Shown in pieces: positions 6,856 through 17,311 of a DNA stretch of 64,000 nucleotides (positions are counted from its first letter, which is position 1; every line of letters starts with the position of its first letter). The stretch is from contig PEKW01000006.1 in NCBI GenBank assembly GCA_002796995.1, positions 496,627 to 560,626 of the forward strand. The letters run 5' to 3'. Source of the DNA: Rhizobium sp. (GTDB lineage: Bacteria > Pseudomonadota > Alphaproteobacteria > Rhizobiales > Rhizobiaceae). The notes beneath the pieces are model-generated. The model searched no databases. It worked only from the letters and a program-made list of their open reading frames with translations, and was not told where the DNA came from. The translations under genes were made by a program, and so were the position numbers.

Positions 6856-9159
6856 TCAGGCGACGTTCGCGGCGCCGGCCGGAACCATCTTTTTTTGCGC
6901 CCGCTCCGCGAGGTCGGTGACCGCGCCGGACGCGATCGGCATGGAGTAGACGTAACCCTGGATGAGGTCGGCCAGGTTATATTTGGCCAGCAGCGCGAGC
7001 TGCTCCTGGGTTTCCACCCCCTCGACGATGATGCCGAGATCGAGCTGGCGCGACAGCGTCACGATGCCGCGCAGCAGCTTCAGCCGCTTGGCATCCTCAC
7101 CGATATTGCGCACGAAGGACCGGTCGATCTTGACCTGGTCGACCGGCAGCGAGTCGAGATAGCTGAGGCTGGAGAAGCCGGTGCCGAAGTCGTCGATGGC
7201 GATGGTGATGCCGTGCTTGCGCAGTTCCTCGAGGATGAGGCTGACCGCCGCCAGTTCCTCGATCAGGCTGGATTCGGTGACTTCGAGATGCAGCCGTTTC
7301 GGATCGAGGCCCGACTCGGCCAGCGCATCGAGAACCGTCTTGACGATATCGTCGTTGCGCAGGTCCAGGACCGAGAGATTGACGGAGACGCCGATCGACT
7401 TCGGCCATGTCGCACAATCGCGGCAGGCCGTGCGGATCATGAAACGGGTAATGTCGGTGACGATCGCCATTTCCTCGGCGATCTGGATGAAGATGTTGGG
7501 CGGGATCGCCCCCTTCTCCGGATGTGTCCAGCGCGACAGCGCCTCGCAGCAGGCAATCCGCGATCCGTCGGGCACGAACATCGGCTGGTAGACGACCTGC
7601 AGCGCGTCGTTCTCCACCGCCGTCTTGAGGTCGGTCTTCAGCCGCTGCCGCTCGATGTAACGCGCATCCATCTCCTGGGCGAAGACGGTGAGGTTGCCCT
7701 TGCCGCGCGACTTCGATTCGAACACCGCCAGATCGGCCTTGATCTGCCATTCCTCCATGCGCAGCTCGGCGCTTTCGATCAGCACCGCGCCCGCACAGAA
7801 CGTGACGGCGAAACTGGTGCCGTCGATGTCGTATTGCCCGGCAATGGCGGCGTGGATGCCGCGCATGCGCTGTTCGAGGTCCGGCCGTTCCTCGATATTG
7901 GGGAAGAACAGCACGAACTGGTCGCCGACCAAGTGGCCGACGATCGCCTCCCCCGCGGCCAGCTTCAACAGCCGATGGGCGATCTCGGCCAGCAGCCGGT
8001 CGCCCGTCACATGGCCCTTCATGTCGTTGACGTGCTTGAACTCGTCGACGTCGAGGACCATGAAACCGATCTCGCCGCTCTTCTTGCGCGCGGCGATCTG
8101 CTCCTTGACGAGATCGGCGAAATAGCCGCGTTGCGGCAGGCCGGTCAGGGAATCGAACCGCACCATGTGCAGTATCTTGCGGTCGGCGCGCACGCGCGCC
8201 GTCACGTCCTCGAAGATCAGCACGACGCCGCCTTCGGGGCGGCGGCTGGCGGAGAACTCAAGCACGAGATCCTCGGAGAACTGCATGATGGCGCGTGAGA
8301 TCGTCCCGTCCATCAATTGTGCCAGCTGACGCTGGATCAGGCTCGGCATCGACCCATCGACGAAGGTGTGGCGCACGCCGTAGCGCAGCACCACGTCGAG
8401 GTCGCAGTTCTTGAGGCGGTAGCGGTCGCCGAGATTGAGCAGTTCGCAGGCCTTGCGGTTGATCACCTCGATGCGGTTCTGCGGATCGAGCATGAGCAGG
8501 CCGTGCGTCATGTTGTTGAGCGCGGTGTCGAAGGTCTCGGCGATCAGCACGTTCTCGCGCGCAACGATGACGTTCTTGTAGAGGAACTCGCGCACACCGT
8601 TCGCCATCTTGCGCGTGGTCAGCATGAACGGCAGCAGCATGATCGACAGGATGACCATGTGGACGTCGCCGACCATCAGGCAGCCGATCATGATCGGCAG
8701 GCTGGCGGTTGCCGTCTGCAGGTTGACCGCCAGGCGCGAGCCGAAATTGCGCCCGACGACGGATACCATCGAGGCCATGGTTACGGCGATGCAGGCAAGC
8801 TCGGCGAAGGGATCCTGGATGATGGCGATGGCATAACCGCTGCCGACGCCCAGCACCGTCGTCGTCGCCACGCCGCCATAAAGATAGATGCGCTCCCAGT
8901 TGGCGATCTCGTCGCGGCGAAGGGCAGCCTTGTCGATCTGGTCGAAGCGCAGGAACCAGTAGATGCGGAAAAGGCAGATCAGCGCAAAGACCGCGATGAG
9001 CCAGAGATAGAAGACGGAGCCCGACTTCTGGTAGACCGCGACATAGGTCAGGATATGGACCAGCATGCCGGTGAACAGAGTCTGCCTGTTGCCGAACAGC
9101 GAGCTGACGAAGGACAGGTAAACGTCCGTCGGCACAGCTTTCGTGCTTTGAGCCTTCAT
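6856..9159 (-). CDS. Membrane GGDEF-EAL protein, probable c-di-GMP phosphodiesterase
   Basis: A 767-residue inner-membrane signalling protein. About 190 N-terminal residues hold six or so hydrophobic segments, followed by a PAS-like sensor, a GGDEF domain, and an EAL domain. The GGDEF signature is degenerate: the loop reads HLVGDQF near residue 410, so diguanylate cyclase activity is unlikely, although the domain may still bind GTP. The EAL domain is intact: CCEALSRW near residue 537 and DDFGTGFSSLSYL near 653 keep metal-binding acidic residues. The protein is thus expected to break down c-di-GMP in response to a membrane or cytoplasmic signal. It is not in a clear operon. Confidence 0.9.
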   Translation of the reverse strand: MKAQSTKAVPTDVYLSFVSSLFGNRQTLFTGMLVHILTYVAVYQKSGSVFYLWLIAVFALICLFRIYWFLRFDQIDKAALRRDEIANWERIYLYGGVATTTVLGVGSGYAIAIIQDPFAELACIAVTMASMVSVVGRNFGSRLAVNLQTATASLPIMIGCLMVGDVHMVILSIMLLPFMLTTRKMANGVREFLYKNVIVARENVLIAETFDTALNNMTHGLLMLDPQNRIEVINRKACELLNLGDRYRLKNCDLDVVLRYGVRHTFVDGSMPSLIQRQLAQLMDGTISRAIMQFSEDLVLEFSASRRPEGGVVLIFEDVTARVRADRKILHMVRFDSLTGLPQRGYFADLVKEQIAARKKSGEIGFMVLDVDEFKHVNDMKGHVTGDRLLAEIAHRLLKLAAGEAIVGHLVGDQFVLFFPNIEERPDLEQRMRGIHAAIAGQYDIDGTSFAVTFCAGAVLIESAELRMEEWQIKADLAVFESKSRGKGNLTVFAQEMDARYIERQRLKTDLKTAVENDALQVVYQPMFVPDGSRIACCEALSRWTHPEKGAIPPNIFIQIAEEMAIVTDITRFMIRTACRDCATWPKSIGVSVNLSVLDLRNDDIVKTVLDALAESGLDPKRLHLEVTESSLIEELAAVSLILEELRKHGITIAIDDFGTGFSSLSYLDSLPVDQVKIDRSFVRNIGEDAKRLKLLRGIVTLSRQLDLGIIVEGVETQEQLALLAKYNLADLIQGYVYSMPIASGAVTDLAERAQKKMVPAGAANVA

Positions 9160-9595
9160 CTGTTGGCCTCCTTATCCTCGCAACCTATGCAAAACGATTT
9201 AAAAATCGATTGCCAAGGACACCGGAAAATCCATAGTCGAGCAGCGTCTGCCATGCGGTCGAGACTGGTCTCGCGGCAAGGGGCGCCGGGCCATGATTGA
9301 TCGTTGCCTTATTCCCTGCCGGAAGGCAATTCGGGATTGCTAATCGAGTAAAGCCCGGTGAAACGCAAACGGCCTTCCTGCTCCGAAATGACACACTTCG
9401 GAAGGCCTCGACGATGGTTCGGACCGGCGTCCCAGTCACGGCTTCTCCCAGGCCGAAATTGACGAAATGCATTAGACGAAAGACTATGCGGAACGGGCCC
9501 CGATATTGTGAAAAGGCCGGAATCCCGGCGGTTCCACCCGTTGCGTGACACTTATGCATGCTCTAAGGACGACCTTAGTATTTGGGGAGACAAAC
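9160..9595. other. Intergenic region between the GGDEF-EAL gene and the TRAP operon
   Basis: These 436 bases separate divergent genes and should hold both promoters. A near-palindrome at 9195-9208 (CGATTTAAAAATCG) lies 36 bases before the GGDEF-EAL start. The ribosome binding site for the TRAP small permease is GGGGAGA at 9584-9590. No RpoN-type -24/-12 box is obvious, and I see no protein-like frame. Confidence 0.4.
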
Positions 9596-10147
9596 ATGAA
9601 AATGTTATTGGCAATCACCCGGGTGATCGACGCGATCAATGGGGCGATCGGACGCTGGGTTTCCTGGCTGCTGCTCGCCGCAGTCATGATCAGCGCGGGC
9701 AACGCGGTTGTCCGCAAGATGTTCGACATTTCGTCGAATGCCTGGCTTGAATTGCAGTGGTACCTCTACGGCACCGTGTTCATGCTGGCTGCGGCCTACG
9801 CCCTGCTGAAGAACGAGCACATCCGCATCGACATCGTCTCCAGCTCGTGGAGCAAGAGGACGCGCGACTGGATCGACCTAATCCTGCACATCATTTTCCT
9901 CGTCCCCTTCGCCTTCCTGATGACATGGCTCGCCTGGCCGTGGTTCCTCAACTCCTTCATGATCGGCGAGATCTCCTCGAGCGCCGGCGGATTGATCGTC
10001 TGGCCGGCCAAGGCCGCCGTGTTCTTCGGCTTCCTGCTGCTCAGCGCCCAGGCGGTTTCCGAGATCATCAAACGTGCGGCCATCATCTTCGGTTATCTCG
10101 AAGACAAGGCCGATGAAAAAGACACCGCCGAAGTGACGGGGCACTGA
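9596..10147 (+). CDS. TRAP transporter small permease (DctQ family)
   Basis: The small membrane subunit of a tripartite ATP-independent periplasmic transporter. The 183-residue protein has four hydrophobic segments; ELQWYLYGTVFMLAAAYALL near residue 50 contains the conserved W-Y of DctQ. ATG at 9596 was taken because GGGGAGA stands upstream; an earlier GTG at 9545 has no such site. It is followed by the large permease one base after its stop, so the two are co-translated. The binding protein is encoded convergently at 12239. Confidence 0.92.
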   Translation: MKMLLAITRVIDAINGAIGRWVSWLLLAAVMISAGNAVVRKMFDISSNAWLELQWYLYGTVFMLAAAYALLKNEHIRIDIVSSSWSKRTRDWIDLILHIIFLVPFAFLMTWLAWPWFLNSFMIGEISSSAGGLIVWPAKAAVFFGFLLLSAQAVSEIIKRAAIIFGYLEDKADEKDTAEVTGH

Positions 10148-10148
10148 C

Positions 10149-11975
10149 ATGATCGATTTCATCGCACACAATCTCGCCCCGATCATGTTCACGACCGTGA
10201 TGCTGATGCTTCTGCTCGGCTATCCGGTCGCCTTCACGCTCGCCGCCGGCGGCCTGATCTACTTCGCCTTCGGCGTCGAACTCTCCTCGATCTCCCCGGA
10301 AATCCGGCTCTTCTGGCCCCTGCTCCAGTCCCACCCGGACCGGATTTACGGCATCATGTACAACGACACGCTGCTGTCGATCCCGTTCTTCACGCTGATG
10401 GGCCTCATCCTCGAGCGCTCGCGCATGGCGGAAGACCTGCTCGACACCATCGGCCAGCTGTTCGGTCCGATCCGCGGCGGCCTCGCCTATGCGGTCATCC
10501 TCGTCGGCGCGCTTCTCGGCGCCACCACCGGTGTCGTCGCTGCCTCGGTCATGGCCATGGGCCTCATTTCGCTGCCGATCATGCTGCGCTACAACTACAA
10601 CCGGCCGCTGGTCGCCGGCACGATCGCCGCCTCGGGAACGCTCGCCCAGATCGTCCCTCCGTCTCTCGTGCTGATCGTCATGGCCGACCAGCTCGGCCGC
10701 TCGGTCGGCGACATGTATGTCGGCGCACTCTATCCTGCGCTGCTGATCATCGCTGCGTACTGCCTGTACATCTTCGCCATCACGATGATCAAACCGCAAT
10801 GGGCCCCGGCCCTGCCGCTCGAGGCCCGGACCCTTGGCGGTGGCGTCACCTCGCTCATCGTCATGGTCGCCATCAGCGTCGGCCTCTACTTCCTCGGACA
10901 GCAGGTGCTGTTCACCGGCATCGCCAGCCCGGAATGGCGTGAAGTGTCGGCGCTCGCCTTCGGCGTCTTTGCCGTCTATCTCGTCGCCCTGGCAAACCGC
11001 ACGTTCAACCTCAACATCATCTCGCGGCTGACCCAGCAGGTCATCATCGTGCTGATCCCGCCGCTGGCGCTGATCTTCCTGGTGCTCGGCACCATCTTCC
11101 TCGGCATTGCCACGCCGACCGAAGGCGGCGCCATGGGTGCGGCTGGCGCGATCATCATGGCGGCCATGAAGGGCCGCCTGTCGATGGCGACCATGAAGCA
11201 CGCCCTCGACGCCACGACGAAGCTCTCCGCCTTCGTCATGATGATCCTCATCGGCGCCCGCGTCTTCGGCCTCACCTTCTACGGCATCAACGGCAATGTC
11301 TGGATCGAGGAACTGCTGACGGCCCTTCCGGGCGGCGAATACGGCTTCCTGATCGTGGTCACGATCATCGTCTTCATCCTCGGCTGCTTCATCGACTTCT
11401 TCGAGATCGCCTTCATCATGGTGCCGCTGCTGGCGCCCGTAGCCGACAAGCTCGGCATCGACCTGGTATGGTTCGGCGTCATCCTCGGCATCAACCTGCA
11501 GACCTCGTTCCTCACCCCGCCCTTCGGCTTCTCGCTGTTCTACCTGCGCTCGATCGCGCCGGCCGGACGGTGGAAGGACGAGGTGACCGGGAAGATGATG
11601 GACGGCATGAAGACGCTGGACATCTACAAGGGCGTGCTGCCCTACATCATCATCCAGTTCATCATGATCATGGTGGTCATCGCCTTCCCGGGCCTCGTCA
11701 TGCGCTACAAGGGCGATGCGCCGACCGTCGACCCGGCCGGCGTGAACATCCAGATCCCCGGCTTCGGTCAGGGCGGCGGCATGTCTCTGCCGCCCCTGGG
11801 CTCCGACGGCGGCAACGGCTCGCCGAATTTCGGTCTTCCGCCGCTCGGCGGCGACAACAGTGCCCCGGCCATGGGCCTGCCGCCGCTCAACCTCGGTGGA
11901 CCGCAGCCGGCCCCGGCACCGGCCGCGCCCGCCAATCCGGCGACCGACCTCAGCCAGCCTCCGGTCATCAAGTAA
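10149..11975 (+). CDS. TRAP transporter large permease (DctM family) with long C-terminal tail
   Basis: The large permease of the TRAP transporter, which couples solute uptake to a sodium or proton gradient. At 608 residues it is longer than the standard 425-440 DctM and belongs to the subgroup paired with TakP-like binding proteins (2-oxoacids and related acids). It has more than a dozen hydrophobic segments, including GALLGATTGVVAASVMAMG and a large hydrophobic insertion. The last 70 or so residues (about 538-608) are Gly/Pro-rich with repeated LPPLG-type units and no membrane character. A strong terminator follows at 12027. Substrate is not set by sequence. Confidence 0.92.
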   Translation: MIDFIAHNLAPIMFTTVMLMLLLGYPVAFTLAAGGLIYFAFGVELSSISPEIRLFWPLLQSHPDRIYGIMYNDTLLSIPFFTLMGLILERSRMAEDLLDTIGQLFGPIRGGLAYAVILVGALLGATTGVVAASVMAMGLISLPIMLRYNYNRPLVAGTIAASGTLAQIVPPSLVLIVMADQLGRSVGDMYVGALYPALLIIAAYCLYIFAITMIKPQWAPALPLEARTLGGGVTSLIVMVAISVGLYFLGQQVLFTGIASPEWREVSALAFGVFAVYLVALANRTFNLNIISRLTQQVIIVLIPPLALIFLVLGTIFLGIATPTEGGAMGAAGAIIMAAMKGRLSMATMKHALDATTKLSAFVMMILIGARVFGLTFYGINGNVWIEELLTALPGGEYGFLIVVTIIVFILGCFIDFFEIAFIMVPLLAPVADKLGIDLVWFGVILGINLQTSFLTPPFGFSLFYLRSIAPAGRWKDEVTGKMMDGMKTLDIYKGVLPYIIIQFIMIMVVIAFPGLVMRYKGDAPTVDPAGVNIQIPGFGQGGGMSLPPLGSDGGNGSPNFGLPPLGGDNSAPAMGLPPLNLGGPQPAPAPAAPANPATDLSQPPVIK

Positions 11976-12026
11976 GGATCGGGCGGCGCCCGAAAGGCGT
12001 CGCCTCCTGTCGCAAGGAACAGAGAT

Positions 12027-12055
12027 GCCCCGGGCGTGCCCGGGGCTTTTTCTTT
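12027..12055 (+). terminator. Intrinsic terminator after the TRAP large permease
   Basis: GCCCCGGGC (12027-12035) pairs with GCCCGGGGC (12038-12046), followed by TTTTTCTTT. It stands 52 bases after the large permease stop. Confidence 0.85.
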
Positions 12056-12182
12056 GCGCAGATCCCTCGGACACACCGAAGGAGACCGCCACTGCCGTCT
12101 GACCCGCGCGGCACCGGCGAGGTGAGGCGTCGGCCGGTTCAGAACCGCCGACGCCAGTCCCTTTCATCGCCAAGCAGGCAGC

Positions 12183-12211
12183 AAAAAGCCCCGGACTTGC
12201 GCCCGGGGCTT
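12183..12211 (-). terminator. Intrinsic terminator after the TRAP binding protein gene
   Basis: AAGCCCCGG (12186-12194) pairs with CCGGGGCTT (12203-12211) over an eight-base loop. Read on the minus strand the stem ends in TTTTT, 28 bases after the dctP-type stop, so it stops transcription of the convergent gene. Confidence 0.8.
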
Positions 12212-12238
12212 CTCGTTTCAAGACAGTCGCGTCGAAGC

Positions 12239-13819
<1,581 letters not shown>

Positions 13820-14572
13820 ATGCCCAAACCGATCATTGCCATTCCCGCCGATATTCGCGAATTCGACGGCACGAGCTGGCACGCCGCGCAGAACCAGTAT
13901 GTCAGGGCCGCCCTGAAGGTCGCCGGCGTCATGTCCTTCATCGTCCCGGCCTTCGAGGACGGCAACGAAACCGATGCGCTGCTCGACCGCGTGGACGGCC
14001 TTTTGGTGTCCGGCTCGGCCACGAACGTGCATCCCTCGCTCTACGGCGCCGAAGCGCGCGACAGCGACGGCCCCTTCGACCCGGCGCGCGATGCCACCAC
14101 CCTGCCGCTGATCCGCCGTGCGCTGGAACGCGGCATCCCGCTGCTCGCCATCTGCCGCGGCATCCAGGAACTCAACGTCGCGCTCGGCGGCACGCTGGCC
14201 ACCGAGATCCACGAGCAGGAAGGTGTCTGGGATCACCGCAAGCCGCAGCATCCCGACCGCGACGTGATGTACAGCATCCGCCAGGACGTGATCGTCGCCG
14301 AAGGTTCGTGCATCGCCCGCTATCTCGGCGCCGGCTCGATCCCGGTCAACTCGCTGCACCGCCAGGCGATCTCCAAGACCGCTCCTGGCCTCCAGGTCGA
14401 GGCTATCGCCGAGGACGGGACCATCGAGGCCGTCTCAGTGATCGGCGCCAAGGGCTTCGCCATCGGCGTGCAGTGGCATCCGGAATACTGGGCGGAAACC
14501 GACCGTCCCTCGCGCGCCCTGTTCGAGGCCTTCGGCGACGCCGTGCGCGCCTACGTCAAGACGAAGGCGTAA
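13820..14572 (+). CDS. Gamma-glutamyl-gamma-aminobutyrate hydrolase family protein (class I GATase-like, PuuD type)
   Basis: A 250-residue peptidase C26 family hydrolase, which cuts gamma-glutamyl amide bonds; PuuD releases GABA from gamma-glutamyl-GABA in putrescine breakdown. The nucleophile elbow reads LLAICRGIQELNVALGG (Cys near residue 115), and VQWHPEYW near residue 220 supplies the catalytic His. Start at 13820 fits the family N-terminus (PKPIIAIPADIREF). No other puu gene is adjacent, so the real substrate is open. Its 3' end meets a hairpin (14592-14612) inside the end of the convergent dehydrogenase gene. Confidence 0.85.
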   Translation: MPKPIIAIPADIREFDGTSWHAAQNQYVRAALKVAGVMSFIVPAFEDGNETDALLDRVDGLLVSGSATNVHPSLYGAEARDSDGPFDPARDATTLPLIRRALERGIPLLAICRGIQELNVALGGTLATEIHEQEGVWDHRKPQHPDRDVMYSIRQDVIVAEGSCIARYLGAGSIPVNSLHRQAISKTAPGLQVEAIAEDGTIEAVSVIGAKGFAIGVQWHPEYWAETDRPSRALFEAFGDAVRAYVKTKA

Positions 14573-14591
14573 ACGTCGGCCGTCGTCGCGG

Positions 14592-14615
14592 CGCCTCAGG
14601 GCTTCTGAGGCGTTT
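14592..14615 (+). terminator. Possible terminator for the hydrolase gene
   Basis: CGCCTCA (14592-14598) pairs with TGAGGCG (14606-14612), then TTTCC. The stem overlaps the last codons of the convergent dehydrogenase gene. Confidence 0.5.
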
Positions 14616-15558
14616 CCGGGACCGGCGTTAGCGCCCATCCCGTCTTGAACCAGGCAATCAGATTGTCGACCACCAGATCGGCCATGGCGTTTCGCGTCGG
14701 CACCGAGGCCGAGGCCACATGCGGCAGCAGCGAGACGTTCGGCAGGTCGATCAGCGCCTGCGGCACCTGCGGCTCGTTCTCGAACACGTCGAGGCCGGCT
14801 GCCGCAATCGTACCATCCTTGAGGGCTGCGATCAGCGCCGCCTCGTCGACCGTCGTTCCGCGACCGACATTGATCAGCACGCCGTTCGGCCCGAGCGCCT
14901 TCAGCACGTCCGCATTGATCGACTTCACCGTCTCCGGCGTCTTCGGAACGATGGAGATCAGCGTATCGACCGCTTCCGCAAGCGCGAGCAGGCTCGCATA
15001 ATGGCCATAGCTGACATCGGTACGCGGGCGGCGCGTATGATAGCTGATCTTCACCTTGAAGGGTTCGAGCCGCTGCGCGATCTCCATGCCGATCCGCCCG
15101 AGGCCGTGAATGCCGACATGCCGGCCCTTCAGCGACAGCGGCGAGAGTGGATACGGGCCCTCGCCCGACCAGCGGCCCTGCCGCAGCCAGGTCTCGGCCT
15201 GCGGCAGCTGCCGCACCGTGTTGATCAGCAGCGCAACCGCGGTGTCGGCGACCTCGTCGTTGAGAACATCCGGCGTGTTGGAGACGATCACGCCGCGCCG
15301 CGCCGCGGCCGCGACGTCGACCCCGTCATAGCCGACGCCGAAACTGGCGATCATTTCCAGATTGGGAAGCGCGTCGATCCAGCTGGCCGGCAGCGCACCG
15401 GAGACCGCGACGCCGCGGATCGTCTCGGCGTCCGGCCCGGAGATCTCCAGCGTCTTGCCATGCGGCACGGTGCGGATCTCGAAATGTTCGGACAGTCTCT
15501 CCACGACCCGCGGGTTGATACGGCCCGGCACAAGGACGGTGATAGGTGCGTTCGGCAT
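14596..15558 (-). CDS. D-isomer 2-hydroxyacid dehydrogenase (glyoxylate/hydroxypyruvate reductase-like)
   Basis: A 320-residue NAD(P)-dependent dehydrogenase that reduces 2-oxoacids. The nucleotide-binding motif is GRHVGIHGLGRIGMEIAQRL near residue 150; the catalytic set is Arg in LINVGRGTTVDE, Glu in DVFENEP and His in LLPHVASAS. Start at 15558 is preferred since GGGG stands 9 bases before it; an in-frame ATG at 15570 lacks a site. It follows a LacI regulator by 20 bases on the same strand and is probably controlled by it. Substrate may be glyoxylate or hydroxypyruvate; not resolved. Confidence 0.9.
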   Translation of the reverse strand: MPNAPITVLVPGRINPRVVERLSEHFEIRTVPHGKTLEISGPDAETIRGVAVSGALPASWIDALPNLEMIASFGVGYDGVDVAAAARRGVIVSNTPDVLNDEVADTAVALLINTVRQLPQAETWLRQGRWSGEGPYPLSPLSLKGRHVGIHGLGRIGMEIAQRLEPFKVKISYHTRRPRTDVSYGHYASLLALAEAVDTLISIVPKTPETVKSINADVLKALGPNGVLINVGRGTTVDEAALIAALKDGTIAAAGLDVFENEPQVPQALIDLPNVSLLPHVASASVPTRNAMADLVVDNLIAWFKTGWALTPVPETPQKP

Positions 15559-15578
15559 GGTCGGCCCCATGATTGGTG

Positions 15579-16598
15579 TTAGCGGCGGTGGATCGGGCCA
15601 GTGGACTGGCGAATGCGCATTTCCGGCTTGATGAGGTGAATGCCGTCCGGCTCGTGGCTGCCGGCCAGCTTGTCGAGCAGCGCGCGCGCGGCGAGCCGCC
15701 CCACTTCCGCCTGGCCGTTCCACACCGTGGTGAGCGCCGGCGTGGCGATCGAGGCTTCCTCAAGGTCGTCATAACCGGTGACGGAAATGTCCTGCCCCGG
15801 CACCAGACCGGCGCGGGCGATGCCGTTCATCAGGCCGATGGCGACGAGGTCGTTCCAGCACACCGCGGCGGTCGGCTTCTGTGGCAGCGAGAGGAAATGC
15901 ACCGCCGCCTCGAAACCACCCTGCTTGGTGCGCGGTCCCGGAATGCGCAGTTCCGGATCCACCTCGATGCCCGCCTTGCGCAGCGCGTTGACATAGCCTT
16001 GGTAGCGGTCGCGGCCGGTCGATGTCTGGTCGGTGCCGCCGATCATGGCGATCGTCCGGTGCCCGAGCCCGATCAGGTGGTTGGTGGCCAGCGAAATGCC
16101 GTAGCTGTCGTCGCCGCGATAGGTCGGCACGTCGAGCCCGTCCATCTGGCGGGCGATCAGGATCGCCGGCATGTTGTTGTCTTCAGCGAGCTTGATGTCC
16201 TCGACCGGCGTGCCGATCGCCGGCGACATGATGACCCCGTCGCCGCCGAGTTGCAGCAGCGTCTCGATGAAGGTGCGCTGCTTTTCGACCGAATCGTAGT
16301 GGTTGGACAGGATGAAGGTATGCCGGCTGCGGTCCAGTTCGCTCTCGATGGCTTTCAGGATTTCGCCGTAGAAGGGGTTCATGATGTCGTGCACGACGAC
16401 GCCGATGATGCCTGAGCGGGACGTGCGCAGACTGGCGGCGCGGCGGTTGTAGATATAGCCAAGCGCCCGAGCCTGTTCCTTGATCTTCTCGCGCGTATCG
16501 GCCGCCACCAGCGGACTGTCGCGCAAGGCGAGCGATATCGTCGCCGTCGACAGACCCAGCGTTTCGGCGATCGTTGACAGTTTGACTTTCTGAGCCAC
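15579..16598 (-). CDS. LacI-family regulator, linked to the 2-hydroxyacid dehydrogenase
   Basis: A 339-residue LacI/GalR repressor. The helix-turn-helix is VKLSTIAETLGLSTATISLA at the N-terminus, the hinge is around YIYNRRAASLRTSRSG, and a periplasmic-binding-protein-like effector domain fills the rest. GTG at 16598 was chosen over ATG at 16625 because GGGAGG stands just upstream and the HTH then begins at the usual place. It forms a two-gene unit with the dehydrogenase. A 32-bp palindrome at 16648-16679 lies 50 bases upstream and is its likely own operator. Effector unknown, plausibly a sugar acid. Confidence 0.92.
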   Translation of the reverse strand: MAQKVKLSTIAETLGLSTATISLALRDSPLVAADTREKIKEQARALGYIYNRRAASLRTSRSGIIGVVVHDIMNPFYGEILKAIESELDRSRHTFILSNHYDSVEKQRTFIETLLQLGGDGVIMSPAIGTPVEDIKLAEDNNMPAILIARQMDGLDVPTYRGDDSYGISLATNHLIGLGHRTIAMIGGTDQTSTGRDRYQGYVNALRKAGIEVDPELRIPGPRTKQGGFEAAVHFLSLPQKPTAAVCWNDLVAIGLMNGIARAGLVPGQDISVTGYDDLEEASIATPALTTVWNGQAEVGRLAARALLDKLAGSHEPDGIHLIKPEMRIRQSTGPIHRR

Positions 16599-16647
16599 TT
16601 TGCCTCCCTTGGCGGTCCGATGCATGCTTCCCGCTTAGCCCCCTGCA

Positions 16648-16679
16648 CACTTAAACAGTTTAATTAAATAATTTAAGTG
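16648..16679. promoter_or_regulatory. 32-bp palindromic operator candidate upstream of LacI gene
   Basis: CACTTAAA (16648-16655) and TTTAAGTG (16672-16679) are exact inverted repeats; overall 13 of 16 half-positions match. Inside it lie two smaller odd palindromes, TTAAACAGTTTAA and TTAAATAATTTAA, centred 13 bases apart. Its place before a LacI gene points to autoregulation. Confidence 0.6.
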
Positions 16680-16719
16680 CGCATATCAATTCCCGCTTCG
16701 GCGGAATTCGGCGGGTCTT

Positions 16720-17214
16720 TCAGCTTTTTGCTGGCTGTTCGTGCAGGTTCTCCTCGACCGCCGCCAGCAGCTTCACCAGTTGCTTGACCTCCTTGCCGGA
16801 AAGGCCCCTGGTCGCCAGCCGTTCCGCCTCGCCGACGGCCTGGACGATGGTGTCGAGGCAGGCGCGACCCTCGGCGGTCAGATGGACCATGGTCAGCCGT
16901 CCGTCTGCATCCCCGTTGCGCCGCTCGACGAAACCCTGCGCCTCCATGCGCCCGATGGTGCGCGTCATGGTCGGGGCCTTGACGCCGAGCTTCTGCGCCA
17001 GCGCGCCGGGCGTGAGGCCATCCTGCTCGGCAAGTAATTGGACGACAGTGTCCTGGCCGGCATAGAGGCCGCTTTCCGCAAGGCCGCGGGACAATTGCGT
17101 GCGCATGGCACGGGCGACCTGGGTGACGGCGACCGAGACCGACGGGCTTCGCTCACCGTTCTCCTTTTTCTTGGCGGACTTGTTTTTCTTGTCGCCCTTG
17201 TCCTTTTTCGCCAT
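16720..17214 (-). CDS. MarR-family transcriptional regulator with lysine-rich N-terminus
   Basis: A 164-residue winged-helix regulator. LTPGALAQKLGVKAPTMTRT near residue 67 is the recognition HTH and ERRNGDADGRLTMVHLT the wing with the D-x-R motif of MarR proteins. The first 25 residues are a lysine-rich extension (MAKKDKGDKKNKSAKKKEN), absent from most MarR members. GGAGGG before 17214 fixes the start. It is divergent from the creatininase-family gene, which starts 97 bases away and may be its target. Confidence 0.9.
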   Translation of the reverse strand: MAKKDKGDKKNKSAKKKENGERSPSVSVAVTQVARAMRTQLSRGLAESGLYAGQDTVVQLLAEQDGLTPGALAQKLGVKAPTMTRTIGRMEAQGFVERRNGDADGRLTMVHLTAEGRACLDTIVQAVGEAERLATRGLSGKEVKQLVKLLAAVEENLHEQPAKS

Positions 17215-17311
17215 TCTGCCCTCCTGCCGCCCCTGATGCGGCATCCCAATTCTTGTGCCGGCTAACATTCGGCGCCCGAAATCCTTAGCGAAGAACGAAG
17301 ATCGACGCCAG

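Noticed and set aside
10083..12221. A 712-codon open frame on the minus strand, rich in Asp, Glu, His and Arg
   Set aside because: It is the antisense shadow of the TRAP large permease; composition is typical of the reverse complement of a high-G+C gene and there is no domain-like sequence.
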